DNA of 64,000 nucleotides from Paenibacillus timonensis (lineage in GTDB: Bacteria > Bacillota > Bacilli > Paenibacillales > Paenibacillaceae), in assembly GCF_009725205.1 (NCBI RefSeq), contig NZ_WNZY01000003.1, positions 186,001-250,000 on the forward strand, read 5' to 3'. The position numbers and the translations under genes are program-made. Shown piece after piece: positions 31,298 to 41,870 of the stretch. Positions within the stretch are counted from its first letter, which is position 1, and the number at the start of each line of letters is the position of its first letter. Below the pieces are notes generated by a model, which had not been told where the DNA came from, did not search any database, and worked only from the letters and a program-made list of their open reading frames with translations.

Positions 31298-31777
31298 TCA
31301 GGCGGATTCATCTTCTTCGTCTTCTTCCGTCGTTAAGGAGATTTCCTTGAGCTCCCCTTGATCTGGATCTACGTACAACACGCCGGCGCATTCCGGATAA
31401 AGCAGCAGGAACGGGAGCAGATCTCTGCGTAAGCCGCTGCCCGTCCATTCCATCGGGAGACGTTCCCTCGCGGTTCTTACCAGATAGAATTCCCCGTTCT
31501 TGACCGCAATATAGTCGATAAACAGACGGCTGTGCAGGAGTTCGCCGTCTACGCGAAAGGTGAGCGGCACCTTCAATTTATCACTGATGACCTCGTAACC
31601 CGCTTGCTCCAGCATGTCCACGGCAGGATGCTCTAGAATCTCCTCATTCATTTCAAATCCGATTCCCGATCTTAATGAAAACGGTTTGCGGACCCAGGAA
31701 TGAAAACCTCGGTAAAGCAAATAAGCGCCGATTCCCGCGATCACGACCATCAGAATACCGTCCGAGTAAGCTCCCAC
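31298..31777 (-). CDS. Membrane-anchored hypothetical protein
   Basis: A 159-residue protein with one N-terminal hydrophobic segment (ILMVVIAGIGAYLLYRGF) and a soluble domain of alternating strands and helices, ending in an acidic Glu/Asp tail. No family name is certain. It lies between tlyA and argR on the same strand, apparently as a lineage-specific gene of this cluster. The domain looks nuclease-fold-like, but no catalytic motif is convincing. Confidence 0.6.
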   Translation of the reverse strand: MGAYSDGILMVVIAGIGAYLLYRGFHSWVRKPFSLRSGIGFEMNEEILEHPAVDMLEQAGYEVISDKLKVPLTFRVDGELLHSRLFIDYIAVKNGEFYLVRTARERLPMEWTGSGLRRDLLPFLLLYPECAGVLYVDPDQGELKEISLTTEEDEEDESA

Positions 31778-31919
31778 CGATTATCACCTCAACCCTTATT
31801 TCGACGCAACCGCGATCAGCTCCTGTCAGGTACATAACAAAAAGTTGAGAGGAATGAGGACAAAAGCACAGTTTTGATTTCATTATAGGGAACAGGCGTT
31901 CGATTTGCAAGCGTAAACA

Positions 31920-31952
31920 CGCAAAAAAAAGACCCATCACTTGGATGGGCCA
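31920..31952 (-). terminator. tlyA/dxs operon terminator
   Basis: GGCCCATCC-aagt-GATGGGTC is followed by TTTTTTTTT on the minus strand. Confidence 0.85.
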
Positions 31953-32794
31953 CCCGAAAAAGTGTTTGATGCTTCTTGGACAACGCTCGTCGCCAATTCG
32001 CGGATCGGAGCGAAACGATCGTCCCCTAGTTCCCCAGCCTGGCTTGCGGTTTCCTCCAGCCTTAAATGAGCTAGGAATTCGATATTTCCCTCTCCGCCGG
32101 TAATCGGGGAAAAGGTCAATCCGGCTACCATGTAGCCCTGGTCCAATGCAAAGCTCAGCACAGTCTCCAGCACTTCCTGATGCACCTTAGGATCCCGAAC
32201 GACCCCTGATTTGCCAACCTTTTCACGGCCAGCCTCGAACTGCGGCTTAATTAATGCGGCAACATCCGCCGGCCGTTCCAACAGCGCAAGAAGCGGCGGC
32301 AAAATGATTTTGAGCGATATAAATGAAACGTCGATACTGGCAAAGTCGGGCTTGGGCCCCTCCAAATCCTCCGGTGTCATATATCTAAAGTTGGTGCGCT
32401 CCTTGACGTTCACGCGCGGATCATTGCGCAGCGACCAATCCAGTTGATTATAACCGACGTCAATGGCATAGACATAATCGGCGCCATGCTGCAGGGCGCA
32501 GTCGGTAAATCCTCCTGTGGAAGAGCCGATATCCAGCATCGTTCGTCCCGTCAGATCAAGGTTGAACCGCTTGATCGCTTTCTCCAGCTTCAGCCCGCCC
32601 CGGCTGACATAGGGATGGATCGCCCCCTTGACAGACAACGCGGTATCGCGCGGTATCTTCATTCCGGCCTTCTCGATCCGTTCCTGTCCGCCGAACACCA
32701 GCCCGGCCATGATCGCGGCTTTCGCCTTTTCCCTGCTATCGAAATATCCCTGCTCCACGAGCAGGACGTCTATGCGTTCCTTGGAAACCGACAT
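31937..32794 (-). CDS. tlyA: TlyA-family rRNA 2'-O-methyltransferase
   Basis: A 285-residue protein with an N-terminal S4 RNA-binding domain (residues 5-65, RIDVLLVEQGYFDSREKAKA) and an FtsJ/RrmJ-type methyltransferase domain. The SAM site is LDIGSSTGGFTDCALQ, and FASIDVSFISL follows. TlyA enzymes methylate 16S/23S rRNA riboses and were once annotated as hemolysins. B. subtilis YqxC is the counterpart. It is 12 bases downstream of dxs. Confidence 0.93.
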   Translation of the reverse strand: MSVSKERIDVLLVEQGYFDSREKAKAAIMAGLVFGGQERIEKAGMKIPRDTALSVKGAIHPYVSRGGLKLEKAIKRFNLDLTGRTMLDIGSSTGGFTDCALQHGADYVYAIDVGYNQLDWSLRNDPRVNVKERTNFRYMTPEDLEGPKPDFASIDVSFISLKIILPPLLALLERPADVAALIKPQFEAGREKVGKSGVVRDPKVHQEVLETVLSFALDQGYMVAGLTFSPITGGEGNIEFLAHLRLEETASQAGELGDDRFAPIRELATSVVQEASNTFSGGPSK

Positions 32795-32806
32795 GCCAAT
32801 CTCCCG

Positions 32807-34717
32807 TCAATAATTTACTTTTTTGCCTAATGTCAAATGCTGACCGCCTCGCAATTTCTGCACCTCGCGTACAACATGATCGGCCGTCAAGCCCACTTCT
32901 TCCAACTGCTCCTTAATGCTGCCATGCTCGATAAACCGATCCGGGACGCCCATCAGATGAATGTCCAGACCAATAATCCCCTGCTCCGCGTAGAACTCCA
33001 GGATAGCGCTGCCCAGGCTTCCGGCCTGCGATGCCTCTTCGAGCACGACAATCTTTCCGCTGCCCTGCGCAAGGCGACCCAACATCTCCCCATCAAGAGG
33101 CTTCAAAAATCTCGCATTCACCACGGCAGCCGAAACCCCCTCACGCTTCAGTTGCTCCGCGGCTTCCTCCGCAACCTGCACCATCGGTCCAACCGCGACA
33201 AGCGTTAGGCTGTCGCCTTCGCGCAGTTGTTCCCACGTACCGATCGGGATCGGTACCAGCTCATTGTCCAGCGGGACCCCGGGCACGTTGATCCGCGGAT
33301 AGCGATAAGCGATCGGCCCGTCATTATATTCAAGCGCCGTCTTCATCATGTGGCGCAATTCGTTCTCATCCTTCGGCATCATTAATACGATATTCGGAAT
33401 ATGCCGCATAAAGGCGATATCGTATACCCCTTGGTGAGTCTCCCCGTCGGCGCCAACAAATCCAGCCCGGTCGATGGCGAACATCACGTTGGCATTATGG
33501 CGGCAAATATCATGCACGATCTGGTCATAAGCCCGCTGCATGAACGTGGAATACACGGCGTAAACCGGCTTCAAGCCTTCCATCGCCATCGCGGCGCACA
33601 TCGTGGCGGCATGCTGTTCAGCGATGCCCACGTCAATCATTCGGCCGGGGAAACGTTCCCCAAATTTGACCAAGCCGGAGCCTCCCGGCATCGCCGGAGT
33701 CACGGCCACGATACGTTCGTCCTGTTCGGCCAGCTCGATCAGCGTCTGACCGAACACCTCCGTATACATCGGATTGCCGACCGCCTTCAGCAGTTGGCCG
33801 GATTCGATTTTGTACGGCGTAATGCCGTGCCATTTATGCGAATCCTGCTCCGCCGGCGTATATCCTTTGCCTTTGGTGGTTAGAACATGCACCAACACAG
33901 GGCCGCTCACGTTATTCGCCTGTTTGAAGGAATCGATCAACCCCGGTAAATCATGGCCATCAACCGGTCCCAGGTATTTGAAACCGAGCTCCTCGAATAG
34001 GACGCCGGAGACCATCAAATACTTGAGGCTGTCCTTGACCCGTTCTACGGTTTTAGCTACTTTCCCGCCAATAGCCGGGATTTTTTTAAGCAGCTGCTCG
34101 ACTTCATCCTTGGCCCGCAGGTAATTGCGGTCGGAACGGATTTTGGTCAAGTAGTTGTGCATGGCTCCGACGTTTGGCGCGATCGACATTTCATTGTCGT
34201 TCAGGATAACCATGAGGTCCTTCTTCTCATGTCCGATATGATTCAACGCTTCAAACGCCATTCCCCCGGTTAACGCGCCGTCCCCGATGATCGCGATCAC
34301 CCGGTTCGATTCGCCTTTCAAATCCCGAGCCAGCGCCATCCCCATGGCCGCCGAAAGCGAGGTACTGCTGTGCCCTGCCTCCCACACGTCATGCTCGCTC
34401 TCGCTTCGTTTGACAAACCCGCATAACCCTTGATGTTTACGAAGCGTGTCGAACTGGTCCATCCGCCCGGTTAAAATTTTATGTACATAAGCCTGGTGGC
34501 CTACGTCGAAGATGAATTTATCCTGCGGACTGTTATAGCAATAGTGCAGGGCGATCGTCAATTCCACCACGCCCAAATTCGATGCCAAATGCCCGCCGGT
34601 AACCGACAGCTTCTCGATCAAGAACTGGCGAATTTCCTCGGCGAGCGGCGTCAATTGCTCCAGGGACAAGTTTTTCAGATCGGCAGGCTCATGTATTTGC
34701 GAAAGCAGCACAGCCAT
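32807..34717 (-). CDS. dxs: 1-deoxy-D-xylulose-5-phosphate synthase
   Basis: A 636-residue thiamine-diphosphate enzyme that condenses pyruvate and glyceraldehyde 3-phosphate, the first step of the MEP isoprenoid pathway. It shows the cofactor motif [16 protein letters not shown], the catalytic His region ([13 protein letters not shown]) and the transketolase domain with DIGIAEQHA. The length is typical. The ATG follows AAGGAAAGCGGGGA. It lies between ispA and tlyA, a conserved gene order. Confidence 0.97.
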   Translation of the reverse strand: MAVLLSQIHEPADLKNLSLEQLTPLAEEIRQFLIEKLSVTGGHLASNLGVVELTIALHYCYNSPQDKFIFDVGHQAYVHKILTGRMDQFDTLRKHQGLCGFVKRSESEHDVWEAGHSSTSLSAAMGMALARDLKGESNRVIAIIGDGALTGGMAFEALNHIGHEKKDLMVILNDNEMSIAPNVGAMHNYLTKIRSDRNYLRAKDEVEQLLKKIPAIGGKVAKTVERVKDSLKYLMVSGVLFEELGFKYLGPVDGHDLPGLIDSFKQANNVSGPVLVHVLTTKGKGYTPAEQDSHKWHGITPYKIESGQLLKAVGNPMYTEVFGQTLIELAEQDERIVAVTPAMPGGSGLVKFGERFPGRMIDVGIAEQHAATMCAAMAMEGLKPVYAVYSTFMQRAYDQIVHDICRHNANVMFAIDRAGFVGADGETHQGVYDIAFMRHIPNIVLMMPKDENELRHMMKTALEYNDGPIAYRYPRINVPGVPLDNELVPIPIGTWEQLREGDSLTLVAVGPMVQVAEEAAEQLKREGVSAAVVNARFLKPLDGEMLGRLAQGSGKIVVLEEASQAGSLGSAILEFYAEQGIIGLDIHLMGVPDRFIEHGSIKEQLEEVGLTADHVVREVQKLRGGQHLTLGKKVNY

Positions 34718-34885
34718 TCCCCGCTTTCCTTAATGTATAGTTCAAAAAGTCGGCCTTCAAATACCGGCTTCTGATGCACTAGATGATAATAGCCTTCATT
34801 ATACCATATGTCACGATGATGTCGAAATCACTTGCAAGGGATGAATGAGTCACTTTTCCCTGATTTCGCTGATTTGATTCTGTAT

Positions 34886-35800
34886 TTAATGATCGCGGCG
34901 AAGCAGCACATCGGCGATTTCCAACAACCGCTGCGGGTGCGGAACCTTCCCGTCCTGCACGGCTTCCTTCGCTTCGCGCGTCAGCCGGTCGACTTCGGAG
35001 CGGGAAGCGTCAATGCCGATAAAGTAAGGGTAGGTCACCTTCTGCTGCTTCACGTCGCTTTGCGTTTTTTTGCCTAGTTTGCTTTCGTCCCCGATTAGAT
35101 CCAGGATATCGTCTTGGATTTGAAAAGCATGGCCCAACGCGCGTCCGTAACGCTCCAAAGCTTCGAGTTGCTCTGTCGAACCGGCGGCGATATGTCCACC
35201 TGCTTTTGCCGAGAAAACGATCAGATCACCGGTTTTGTGCTCATGGATATAGCGCAGCTGCTTCAGGTCGGTCACTCCCTGCTCGCCTTGCATGTCGGCC
35301 ACTTGGCCGCCAACCATACCGCCGGGTCCGGCATACCGCGACAGCTCTTCCACAATCGAGAGGGCCGCCGCCGCAGGTATTCCATGCTCACGGCTCGCTT
35401 GAACTACGCGATAAAAGGCATGCGTCAACAGACCGTCTCCCGCCAATATGGCCATCGCTTCCCCAAACACTTTATGATTCGTGGGTTTGCCGCGCCGAAA
35501 GTCATCGTTATCCAGGGCGGGCAAATCGTCATGGATCAGCGAATAGGTATGTATCATTTCCACGGCGCAGGCGACGGACAATGCCGCTTCTCGGTTACCG
35601 CCGAGCGCCTCCGCCGCAGCCACGACGAGCAATGGCCGCAGCCGTTTCCCTCCCGCCATCAGCGAATAATCCATCGCCTGGCGCAGCGTATCCGGCACTT
35701 CCCATGAGGCCGGAAGGCTTGCAGACAATCGGGCAGAAACGGCTTCGCCAATTTCCTTCATGTACTCCTCAATCGTTAGATGCTGCCGCAACAAGATCAC
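34886..35800 (-). CDS. ispA: Farnesyl diphosphate synthase (polyprenyl synthetase)
   Basis: A 304-residue all-helical prenyltransferase. The first Asp-rich motif is DDLPALDNDD (about residues 92-101) and the second is DDILD in the QIQDDILDLIGD segment. It joins IPP and DMAPP/GPP to give FPP for undecaprenyl and quinone synthesis. The start is a GTG after GAGGAGAGCG. It is 8 bases downstream of xseB, in the xseAB-ispA-dxs operon. Confidence 0.95.
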   Translation of the reverse strand: MILLRQHLTIEEYMKEIGEAVSARLSASLPASWEVPDTLRQAMDYSLMAGGKRLRPLLVVAAAEALGGNREAALSVACAVEMIHTYSLIHDDLPALDNDDFRRGKPTNHKVFGEAMAILAGDGLLTHAFYRVVQASREHGIPAAAALSIVEELSRYAGPGGMVGGQVADMQGEQGVTDLKQLRYIHEHKTGDLIVFSAKAGGHIAAGSTEQLEALERYGRALGHAFQIQDDILDLIGDESKLGKKTQSDVKQQKVTYPYFIGIDASRSEVDRLTREAKEAVQDGKVPHPQRLLEIADVLLRRDH

Positions 35801-35808
35801 CGCTCTCC

Positions 35809-36096
35809 TCAGAAATCCGCATTATCGCTCAGCGGCGGCTGAAACGGCTGCTTCGCTACCGCCCCGTCTTCTTCAACGATCATTTCGATCTTCTGTTCCA
35901 CTTGGGCTAGCTTCTGGCCGCATATTTGCGAGAGCCGCATGCCCTGCTGAAACAGGTCGATTGCTTTCTCCAGAGGTACATCCCCGTGCTCCAGTTGAGA
36001 CACGATGTCTTCCAGCTGGTTCATCGCTTCTTCGAAATTCAAATTCAGTTCCGGTTGCTGCGCTTCCGCGTTAAGCTTGGCTTCCTTTTCCTTCAT
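35809..36096 (-). CDS. xseB: Exonuclease VII small subunit
   Basis: A 95-residue helical protein with the ExoVII small-subunit core (FEEAMNQLEDIVSQLEHGDV, then LEKAIDLFQQGMRLS). It forms the ExoVII complex with XseA. The start overlaps the xseA 3' end by 26 bases. The N-terminal extension is charged and the C-terminus slightly longer than the usual 75-80 residues. Confidence 0.95.
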   Translation of the reverse strand: MKEKEAKLNAEAQQPELNLNFEEAMNQLEDIVSQLEHGDVPLEKAIDLFQQGMRLSQICGQKLAQVEQKIEMIVEEDGAVAKQPFQPPLSDNADF

Positions 36097-37456
36097 CTTC
36101 TTCTCCAGCTCCTTCCGGTCTCATGCCCCAAACTTGACAATCCAGTTCTCCATCCGTGACTTTCACGGTGATTCGGTCGCCGGGGTCAACCTCCGACAAC
36201 GACTTAATGAGCCGTTCCCCTCGTTCATCGTATACAAGACTGTACCCCCGCGCCATAACCTTAAGCGGGCTCAAAGCATCCAAATGGCGGATGCCTGAGG
36301 CCAGCTGTCCGGATTTCTCTCGCAGGATGCCTTGCATGGCCTGCCGCAGCAAGCGATCCGCTTCCCGCCGCCGGCGTCCCGCGAACACCAGCGCTTCCTT
36401 CGGATGGAAGCGCAGCAGTCGCTGGTGCAGGCGGTCCTGCGCCGCGCCGGCGAGCTGCAGGCGCGTCTCCATGCGGCCGGTCAGCCGCGAAGACAGCCGG
36501 TCCAGCCGCTCCGCGTGCTGGAGCAGGCTGCGCCGCGGCTGCGTTAACGCCGGCGAGCGCGTCAGCCGGCGCAGCCGTTCGCGCGCCTGCTGCAGGCGGT
36601 GCTGCAAGCCTTGCTGCAGCACCTGTTCTCGCTGGCGCAGAAGCGCGCGCAGCTCGGCCATGTGCGGCACGGCCAGCTCGGCGGCCGCAGTGGGCGTGGC
36701 GGCACGCAGGTCGGCGACGAAATCGGCGATGGTGAAATCCGTCTCGTGGCCAACGGCCGAGATGACGGGGATCGCCGATTCGTAGATCGCACGCGCGACC
36801 TGCTCCTCGTTGAACGCCCACAGCTCCTCGAGCGAGCCGCCGCCGCGGCCGACGATGAGCACGTTGGCCTCGCCCATGGCGTTTAGCGTCTGGATCGCCT
36901 TCACGATCGACGGCGCCGCCCCTTTGCCCTGGACGAGCACGGGGTACAGGATTACTTTCGCTTGCGGATACCTCCGCCCGAGCGTCGTCAAGATATCGCG
37001 AACTGCCGCTCCGGTCGGCGATGTTACAACGCCAATCGTCTTGGGGAACTGCGGCAATGGCCGCTTCCGTCCCGGCGCGAACAAACCTTCCGCTTCGAGC
37101 TTCTGCTTCAACTGCTCGAATGCCAGATACAGGCTACCCACGCCGTCAGGCTGCATATGCGTCGCGTAGAATTGATATTGGCCATCCCGTTCGTAAACGG
37201 AGACGTTGCCACGAGCAATGACACGCGTTCCTTCTTTGGGACGGAACGGCAACCGCTGGTTATGGGAGGCGAACATAATACATTTAATTCGGCTGTCCGC
37301 GTCCTTTAGCGTAAAATACATATGTCCGCTGGAATGATGAGTGAAATTCGAAATTTCGCCGCGAATCCAGACATCGGTGAGCACCTGATCTGATTCCAGC
37401 TTCATCCGGATGTAGCGGTTCAAATCCTTGACCGTCAAAATCCGCTGCTGATCCAA
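36071..37456 (-). CDS. xseA: Exonuclease VII large subunit
   Basis: A 461-residue nuclease subunit. The N-terminal OB-fold (VWIRGEISNFTHHSSGHMYF) binds single-stranded DNA, and the catalytic domain has GVVTSPTGAAVRDILTT, LIVGRGGGSLEELWAFN and SAVGHETDFTIADFVADLRA. Then comes a long Arg/Leu/Gln-rich coiled coil (about 280-390) with very GC-rich DNA. The start is TTG after AAGGAGGCGGCCCCC. It functions in single-strand DNA degradation in repair. Confidence 0.96.
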   Translation of the reverse strand: MDQQRILTVKDLNRYIRMKLESDQVLTDVWIRGEISNFTHHSSGHMYFTLKDADSRIKCIMFASHNQRLPFRPKEGTRVIARGNVSVYERDGQYQFYATHMQPDGVGSLYLAFEQLKQKLEAEGLFAPGRKRPLPQFPKTIGVVTSPTGAAVRDILTTLGRRYPQAKVILYPVLVQGKGAAPSIVKAIQTLNAMGEANVLIVGRGGGSLEELWAFNEEQVARAIYESAIPVISAVGHETDFTIADFVADLRAATPTAAAELAVPHMAELRALLRQREQVLQQGLQHRLQQARERLRRLTRSPALTQPRRSLLQHAERLDRLSSRLTGRMETRLQLAGAAQDRLHQRLLRFHPKEALVFAGRRRREADRLLRQAMQGILREKSGQLASGIRHLDALSPLKVMARGYSLVYDERGERLIKSLSEVDPGDRITVKVTDGELDCQVWGMRPEGAGEEDEGKGSQA

Positions 37457-37517
37457 GGGGGCCGCCTCCTTTTATTCAAATCTCACTGAACTTGCAGCTA
37501 TTGTTCGAATGCTCGGA

Positions 37518-38375
37518 TTACGACAGCCCTTGCAACCGCTTGGCCGCGATCAACGTATTCTGCATCAACATCGTGATCGTCATCGGTCCTACGCCGCCGG
37601 GTACCGGTGTGATGGGGCCGGAAACCTCCTTCACGCTCTCAAAATCGACATCCCCGGCCAGCTTGCCGTTCTCAAGTCGGTTCATGCCGACGTCAATGAC
37701 CACCGCACCGGGCTTCACGTAAGACGCGTCAACGAAGTTGGCACGCCCGATCGCTACGACCAGAATGTCTGCAAGCTGGGTTAATTCCTTCATGTTGGCC
37801 GTCCGCGAATGACACATCGTTACGGTTGCGTTCTCCCGCTGCAGAAGCAAGGAGACCGGTTTGCCAACGATATTGCTCCGCCCGATAACGACCGCGTGCT
37901 TACCGGCGATGTCCACGCCCGCGCGTTTGATGAGTTCGATGACTCCCGCCGGCGTACAGGGCAGCAAGCTATCGTCGCCGATCATCAGATTCCCGACATT
38001 GACCGGATGGAATCCGTCAACGTCCTTCTCCGCGGAGATGGCATCGATAACCGCTTTCTCGTCAATATGCTTCGGCAGCGGCAGCTGTACCAATATCCCA
38101 TGAATATTGCTCTGACGATTCAGCTTGTCCACCAAGGCTAGCAGTTCCTCCTGAGACGTCTCCGCCGACAGGCGGTGAACCTCCGAATAGTAGCCTAGTT
38201 CATGACATGCTTTCTCCTTGTTCCGCACATACACTTGCGAAGCCGGATCCTCCCCGACGAGCACGACCGCCAGTCCCGGCTTAAAGCCCTGCTTCGCCAG
38301 CTGTTCTACCTCTTCGCGCAAATCCTTGCGGATCTCTTCCGAAATTTGTTTTCCGTTAATGATTGGTGCCGTCAT
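37518..38375 (-). CDS. folD: Bifunctional methylenetetrahydrofolate dehydrogenase/cyclohydrolase
   Basis: A 285-residue NADP-dependent enzyme interconverting 5,10-methylene- and 10-formyl-THF. The family motifs are Y-x3-K-like YVRNKEKAC with [20 protein letters not shown], the cofactor-binding [14 protein letters not shown], and [11 protein letters not shown] near the C-terminus. The size is standard. It lies between nusB and xseA on the same strand. Confidence 0.97.
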   Translation of the reverse strand: MTAPIINGKQISEEIRKDLREEVEQLAKQGFKPGLAVVLVGEDPASQVYVRNKEKACHELGYYSEVHRLSAETSQEELLALVDKLNRQSNIHGILVQLPLPKHIDEKAVIDAISAEKDVDGFHPVNVGNLMIGDDSLLPCTPAGVIELIKRAGVDIAGKHAVVIGRSNIVGKPVSLLLQRENATVTMCHSRTANMKELTQLADILVVAIGRANFVDASYVKPGAVVIDVGMNRLENGKLAGDVDFESVKEVSGPITPVPGGVGPMTITMLMQNTLIAAKRLQGLS

Positions 38376-38404
38376 GCTCGTCCTCTCCTCTACCCTAAAT
38401 TGAA

Positions 38405-38854
38405 TTATCGATTGCTTTTCAACTGGTCAACGTCTTGAATCATCTTCCCAAGGACCCCGTTCACGAACTTCCCGGATTCCGCGGTTCCAAAATGCTTGGA
38501 CAGCTCAATCGCTTCATTGACGGCCACTTTACCCGGCACGTCGTCGCGGAAGATCATTTCGTAGGTGGCCAGACGCAGCACCTGCCGGTCCACCTTGGAC
38601 AAACGGCTGATTTGCCAGCCTTTCAAATAGTCCTCCAGCAAGGCGTCGATCGCGTCTTTCCGCCCCCAGGTGCCGTTCACCAGCTCCAGCACGAAAGCAC
38701 GGGTGGCATCCACGTCGGAAAGTTCAACCTCGCTCTCGTTCTCCTCCATCGCTTCCGTAAGCAGCATCGTTACCGCTTCGTTTGCGTCCACTTCATTCAT
38801 TTCCATCTGATACATGCTTTGTACCGCAATCTCTCTCGCCAAACGCCGTTTCAT
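38405..38854 (-). CDS. nusB: NusB transcription antitermination factor
   Basis: A 149-residue helical protein that binds boxA RNA with NusE/S10 during rRNA transcription. It shows [13 protein letters not shown] at the N-terminus and [33 protein letters not shown] and [10 protein letters not shown] in the C-terminal half. It precedes folD by 29 bases. It has a 20-residue acidic insertion relative to the shortest family members. Confidence 0.95.
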   Translation of the reverse strand: MKRRLAREIAVQSMYQMEMNEVDANEAVTMLLTEAMEENESEVELSDVDATRAFVLELVNGTWGRKDAIDALLEDYLKGWQISRLSKVDRQVLRLATYEMIFRDDVPGKVAVNEAIELSKHFGTAESGKFVNGVLGKMIQDVDQLKSNR

Positions 38855-38969
38855 CTGTTTCCTCCTAAAAATTTCTACGCTTTAACCCTCAACCTGCGCC
38901 TATCCTTCAGCATGGACCAAAACTGCCACAATCATCACCAAATGCGCCAAACTCACACACTTCCGTTTA

Positions 38970-39046
38970 CACAAAAAAAGACCCGTAATCCGCTTACTCC
39001 ACAAAAGGGGCAAGAACACGTTCCTAGCTCTTTTCCGGAGTAAGCC
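38970..39046 (-). terminator. Terminator of the Asp23/AmaP cluster
   Basis: GCTTACTCC (38992-39000) and GGAGTAAGC (39038-39045) form the stem. The loop is long and an A-run at 38972-38979 (T-run on the minus strand) follows. Confidence 0.55.
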
Positions 39047-39080
39047 TATCACAGGAAACGGTAATGAGGAATTAGAAATC

Positions 39081-39326
39081 TCATTTAAAAGGACGCCAAC
39101 GTGTAGACAGCCATTCCCAAATCATACTCCAGGGTAACAGCGGGCCTCCCTCCAAGTCCTTCTGCTTGCCGATCGTATACCCGATAAACAGCAGCAAGGC
39201 GCAGAACAACATATTCCAAAATCCGAAAAACAGATAGATCGGGCATAAAAACACGGCCGCCGCTATACCAAGCAGGCGTCCTTTGTGACTCTCCCACAAT
39301 TGTTTCCAGAACACCCCGCTGCTCAC
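39081..39326 (-). CDS. DUF2273 small membrane protein
   Basis: An 81-residue protein with two hydrophobic spans (about 17-35 and 38-52) and the DUF2273 pattern GRLLGIAAAVFL, FGFWNMLFCALLLFIGY. DUF2273 genes neighbour AmaP and Asp23 in Firmicutes. The start is GTG, 2 bases after the amaP stop. It probably works with AmaP at the membrane. Confidence 0.85.
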   Translation of the reverse strand: MSSGVFWKQLWESHKGRLLGIAAAVFLCPIYLFFGFWNMLFCALLLFIGYTIGKQKDLEGGPLLPWSMIWEWLSTRWRPFK

Positions 39327-39328
39327 CC

Positions 39329-39868
39329 CTATTCAACCCGGCTTTTGATGACCGGGGAATGGACCAGATTCGCAATGTAAACCGACACGTAGGATACGGG
39401 AATCCCCGTAATTTCCTCGACATGATCATGGACCTGTCTCTGAACTTCCTCCGTCAGCGCCGGGATCGATGTCTCTCCGTCAACGAGTGCACGTACCACG
39501 ATTTCGAGTCCGGATTCGGTGATTCGAATCCGCGTCTTCACTTCCTTGATGCCACGCACGCGAGAAGCCGCTTTGTAGGACAGGTTCTCAATGGTGTCCA
39601 CCGAGATTTGGATATCCCCGTATTCGTTGCGTTGGTCAATCGAGGTTGCTGAGCTGCGGTCCCTGCTGATCGATATGTAAAAAACGCGGATGCTGATAAG
39701 CAGCAATACGATCGCTACCACCCAGGTACCGACATAGAACGGTTGCCGATCCAGGAGCTCCAGGTTCAGAGGAACCGCATCCGTAAGCAATAGAATGACG
39801 AAAACAGATAGGATCGCGATGCTCAAGCTGTAAATAAACATCAGAATTCGGTCTAAAATTTTGGCCAC
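39329..39868 (-). CDS. amaP: Alkaline shock response membrane anchor AmaP
   Basis: A 179-residue protein with two N-terminal membrane helices (residues 7-30 and 45-65) and an Asp23-like cytoplasmic domain (DIQISVDTIENLSYKAASRV, then ITGIPVSYVSVYI). AmaP tethers Asp23 to the membrane in Staphylococcus. It sits between DUF2273 and Asp23, the conserved trio. Confidence 0.88.
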   Translation of the reverse strand: MAKILDRILMFIYSLSIAILSVFVILLLTDAVPLNLELLDRQPFYVGTWVVAIVLLLISIRVFYISISRDRSSATSIDQRNEYGDIQISVDTIENLSYKAASRVRGIKEVKTRIRITESGLEIVVRALVDGETSIPALTEEVQRQVHDHVEEITGIPVSYVSVYIANLVHSPVIKSRVE

Positions 39869-39927
39869 GACAGGTATTGCCTCCTTAATAGAGGTTTGCT
39901 TCAGCTTGTCCCAGCTGAAAATTACAG

Positions 39928-39963
39928 TAAACCCCTGACCTGAGAAGCGGTCGGGGGTTCGTT
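39928..39963 (-). terminator. Terminator after the asp23 gene
   Basis: AACCCCCGACC...GGTCAGGGGTTT stem on the minus strand, 8 bases beyond the stop. Only a short T-run follows, so partial read-through into amaP is likely. Confidence 0.6.
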
Positions 39964-39970
39964 ACGATCG

Positions 39971-40387
39971 TTATTTCACGCGATGGGTCGCTTCCACTTC
40001 TTCCACACGTTCGGATGCTTTGAAAATGACGTCGTGAATATGTACATTCACTTCGATGACATTCAGCCCCGTCATGGTTTCGATGGAGCGCTTCACGTTG
40101 CGTTGGATTTCCGAGGCGACTTCCGGGAGACGGTTGCCGTATTCGACGATCACGGATACGTCTACCGCAGCTTCGCGTTGGCCGACTTCCACCTTAACGC
40201 CTTTGGAAAGATTCTTTCTTCCCAACAATTCGGCAATGCCGCCGGCGAATCCGCCGCTCATTCCGGCAACGCCCTTCACCTCAACGGTAGCCAGTCCGGC
40301 AATCACTTCGATCACTTCCGGGGCAATTTGAATTTCACCAATATCCGTACGTTCGAATTCCGTTGGCAAAGTGCTCATTCTATTCAT
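39971..40387 (-). CDS. Asp23/Gls24 family envelope stress protein
   Basis: A 138-residue protein with the Asp23 fold: GEIQIAPEVIEVIAGLATVEV, VKGVAGMSGG, and the C-terminal MTGLNVIEVNVHIHDV. YqhY of B. subtilis, encoded next to accBC, is the counterpart and has been linked to fatty-acid synthesis balance. The ATG has a GGTGGATGAAT site. It is upstream of amaP and downstream of accC. Confidence 0.92.
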   Translation of the reverse strand: MNRMSTLPTEFERTDIGEIQIAPEVIEVIAGLATVEVKGVAGMSGGFAGGIAELLGRKNLSKGVKVEVGQREAAVDVSVIVEYGNRLPEVASEIQRNVKRSIETMTGLNVIEVNVHIHDVIFKASERVEEVEATHRVK

Positions 40388-40490
40388 CCACCTCTCAATA
40401 AGTATGACGCTGCTCTAGCGATAGATACCGCGCACTTATTATACATACTATATCATTTTGGGTTCATTATGACAAACTCGCGGAAGCTTT

Positions 40491-41834
40491 CTATATCTCG
40501 TTTTCTTCCAAAAATTTGATATCGAAGTCACCCTTGATAAACGTCGGATGCTCCAGCAGCTTCTGGTGAAAGGGGATCGTTGTATGAATGCCTTCGATGG
40601 CGAATTCGGACAGCGCCCGTTTCATTTTCGCGATCGCTTCATCCCGCGTAGGGGCCCAAACGATCAGTTTGGCGATCATCGAATCATAATGCGGCGAGAT
40701 CATGTATCCCGGATAAGCGCCGCTGTCGACGCGAACGCCCGGTCCACCCGGCGGCAAATAGAAGCCGATTTTCCCTGGGGACGGCATAAAGTTGCGGGAC
40801 GGGTCCTCGGCGTTAATCCGGCACTCGATCGACCAGCCGTTCAGTTGGATGTCCTCTTGCGTGAAGGAAAGCGGATTGCCTTCGGCCACGGAGATCATTT
40901 CCTGGATCAAATCAACGCCGGTAACCATTTCAGTAACCGGATGCTCAACTTGAATCCGCGTGTTCATTTCCATGAAATAAAATTGTCCGTCCGGACCTAA
41001 CAGGAATTCCAGCGTTCCCGCGCCGGAATAGTTCACGGCCAGCGCGGCCCGTACCGCAGCTTCGCCCATCTCCTGCCGTTTCTCCGGCGATAGCACCGGA
41101 CAAGGCGCTTCTTCGACCAGCTTCTGGCGGCGGCGCTGTACCGAGCAATCGCGTTCGCCCAAATAAACCGCGTTGCCGTGCTTGTCGGCAATGATTTGAA
41201 TTTCCACGTGCTTCATGCCGGTCAAATATTTTTCCAAATACACGCCGGCATTGCCAAACGCTTTTTGCGCTTCCTGCTGGGCCGTCGTAATTTGCTTGAT
41301 CAGCGATTCCTCGTCGTCGGCGATGCGGATCCCTTTGCCTCCGCCGCCGGCGGTCGCCTTGATGATAACCGGGTAACCGATGTCGCGCGCGACCATGACG
41401 GCTTCGTCCAGATCCTCGATCAGGCCGTCTGAGCCGGGAATGACCGGCACCTCGGCTTCCTTCATCGTTAGCTTCGCCATCGCTTTGTCGCCCATGCGGG
41501 TGATCGCTTCCGGAGAGGGACCGATGAACGTAATGTTGCAAGAGCCGCAAATTTCCGCGAAGTCAGCGTTTTCAGCCAGGAATCCATATCCGGGATGAAT
41601 CGCGTCGCACTCCGTCAACGTCGCAACGCTCATTAAGTTGGTCAAATTCAAATAGCTGTCCTTGGACAGCGTAGGTCCGATACAATAGGCCTCATCGGCC
41701 AGACGTACGTGCAGCGAATCCTTGTCCGCTTCGGAATAGACCGCTACGGTGGAAATCCCCAGCTCGCGGCAAGCCCGAATGATCCGCACGGCGATCTCGC
41801 CGCGGTTAGCAATCAATATTTTATGGAATTTCAT
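40491..41834 (-). CDS. accC: Acetyl-CoA carboxylase, biotin carboxylase subunit
   Basis: A 447-residue ATP-grasp enzyme that carboxylates biotin on AccB. The N-terminal domain begins [22 protein letters not shown]; the ATP-lid glycine-rich loop is [13 protein letters not shown]; catalytic motifs include [18 protein letters not shown] and [15 protein letters not shown]. The size is standard. It is 36 bases downstream of accB. Confidence 0.98.
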   Translation of the reverse strand: MKFHKILIANRGEIAVRIIRACRELGISTVAVYSEADKDSLHVRLADEAYCIGPTLSKDSYLNLTNLMSVATLTECDAIHPGYGFLAENADFAEICGSCNITFIGPSPEAITRMGDKAMAKLTMKEAEVPVIPGSDGLIEDLDEAVMVARDIGYPVIIKATAGGGGKGIRIADDEESLIKQITTAQQEAQKAFGNAGVYLEKYLTGMKHVEIQIIADKHGNAVYLGERDCSVQRRRQKLVEEAPCPVLSPEKRQEMGEAAVRAALAVNYSGAGTLEFLLGPDGQFYFMEMNTRIQVEHPVTEMVTGVDLIQEMISVAEGNPLSFTQEDIQLNGWSIECRINAEDPSRNFMPSPGKIGFYLPPGGPGVRVDSGAYPGYMISPHYDSMIAKLIVWAPTRDEAIAKMKRALSEFAIEGIHTTIPFHQKLLEHPTFIKGDFDIKFLEENEI

Positions 41835-41870
41835 GAGATTCTCGTATCCTCCTTTGGAAAGCTCCTTCTT

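Noticed and set aside
36300-36850. Several long open frames in both directions within xseA
   Set aside because: The DNA is GC-rich coding for an Arg/Leu/Gln-rich coiled coil, which opens shadow frames. The xseA frame alone has recognisable motifs.
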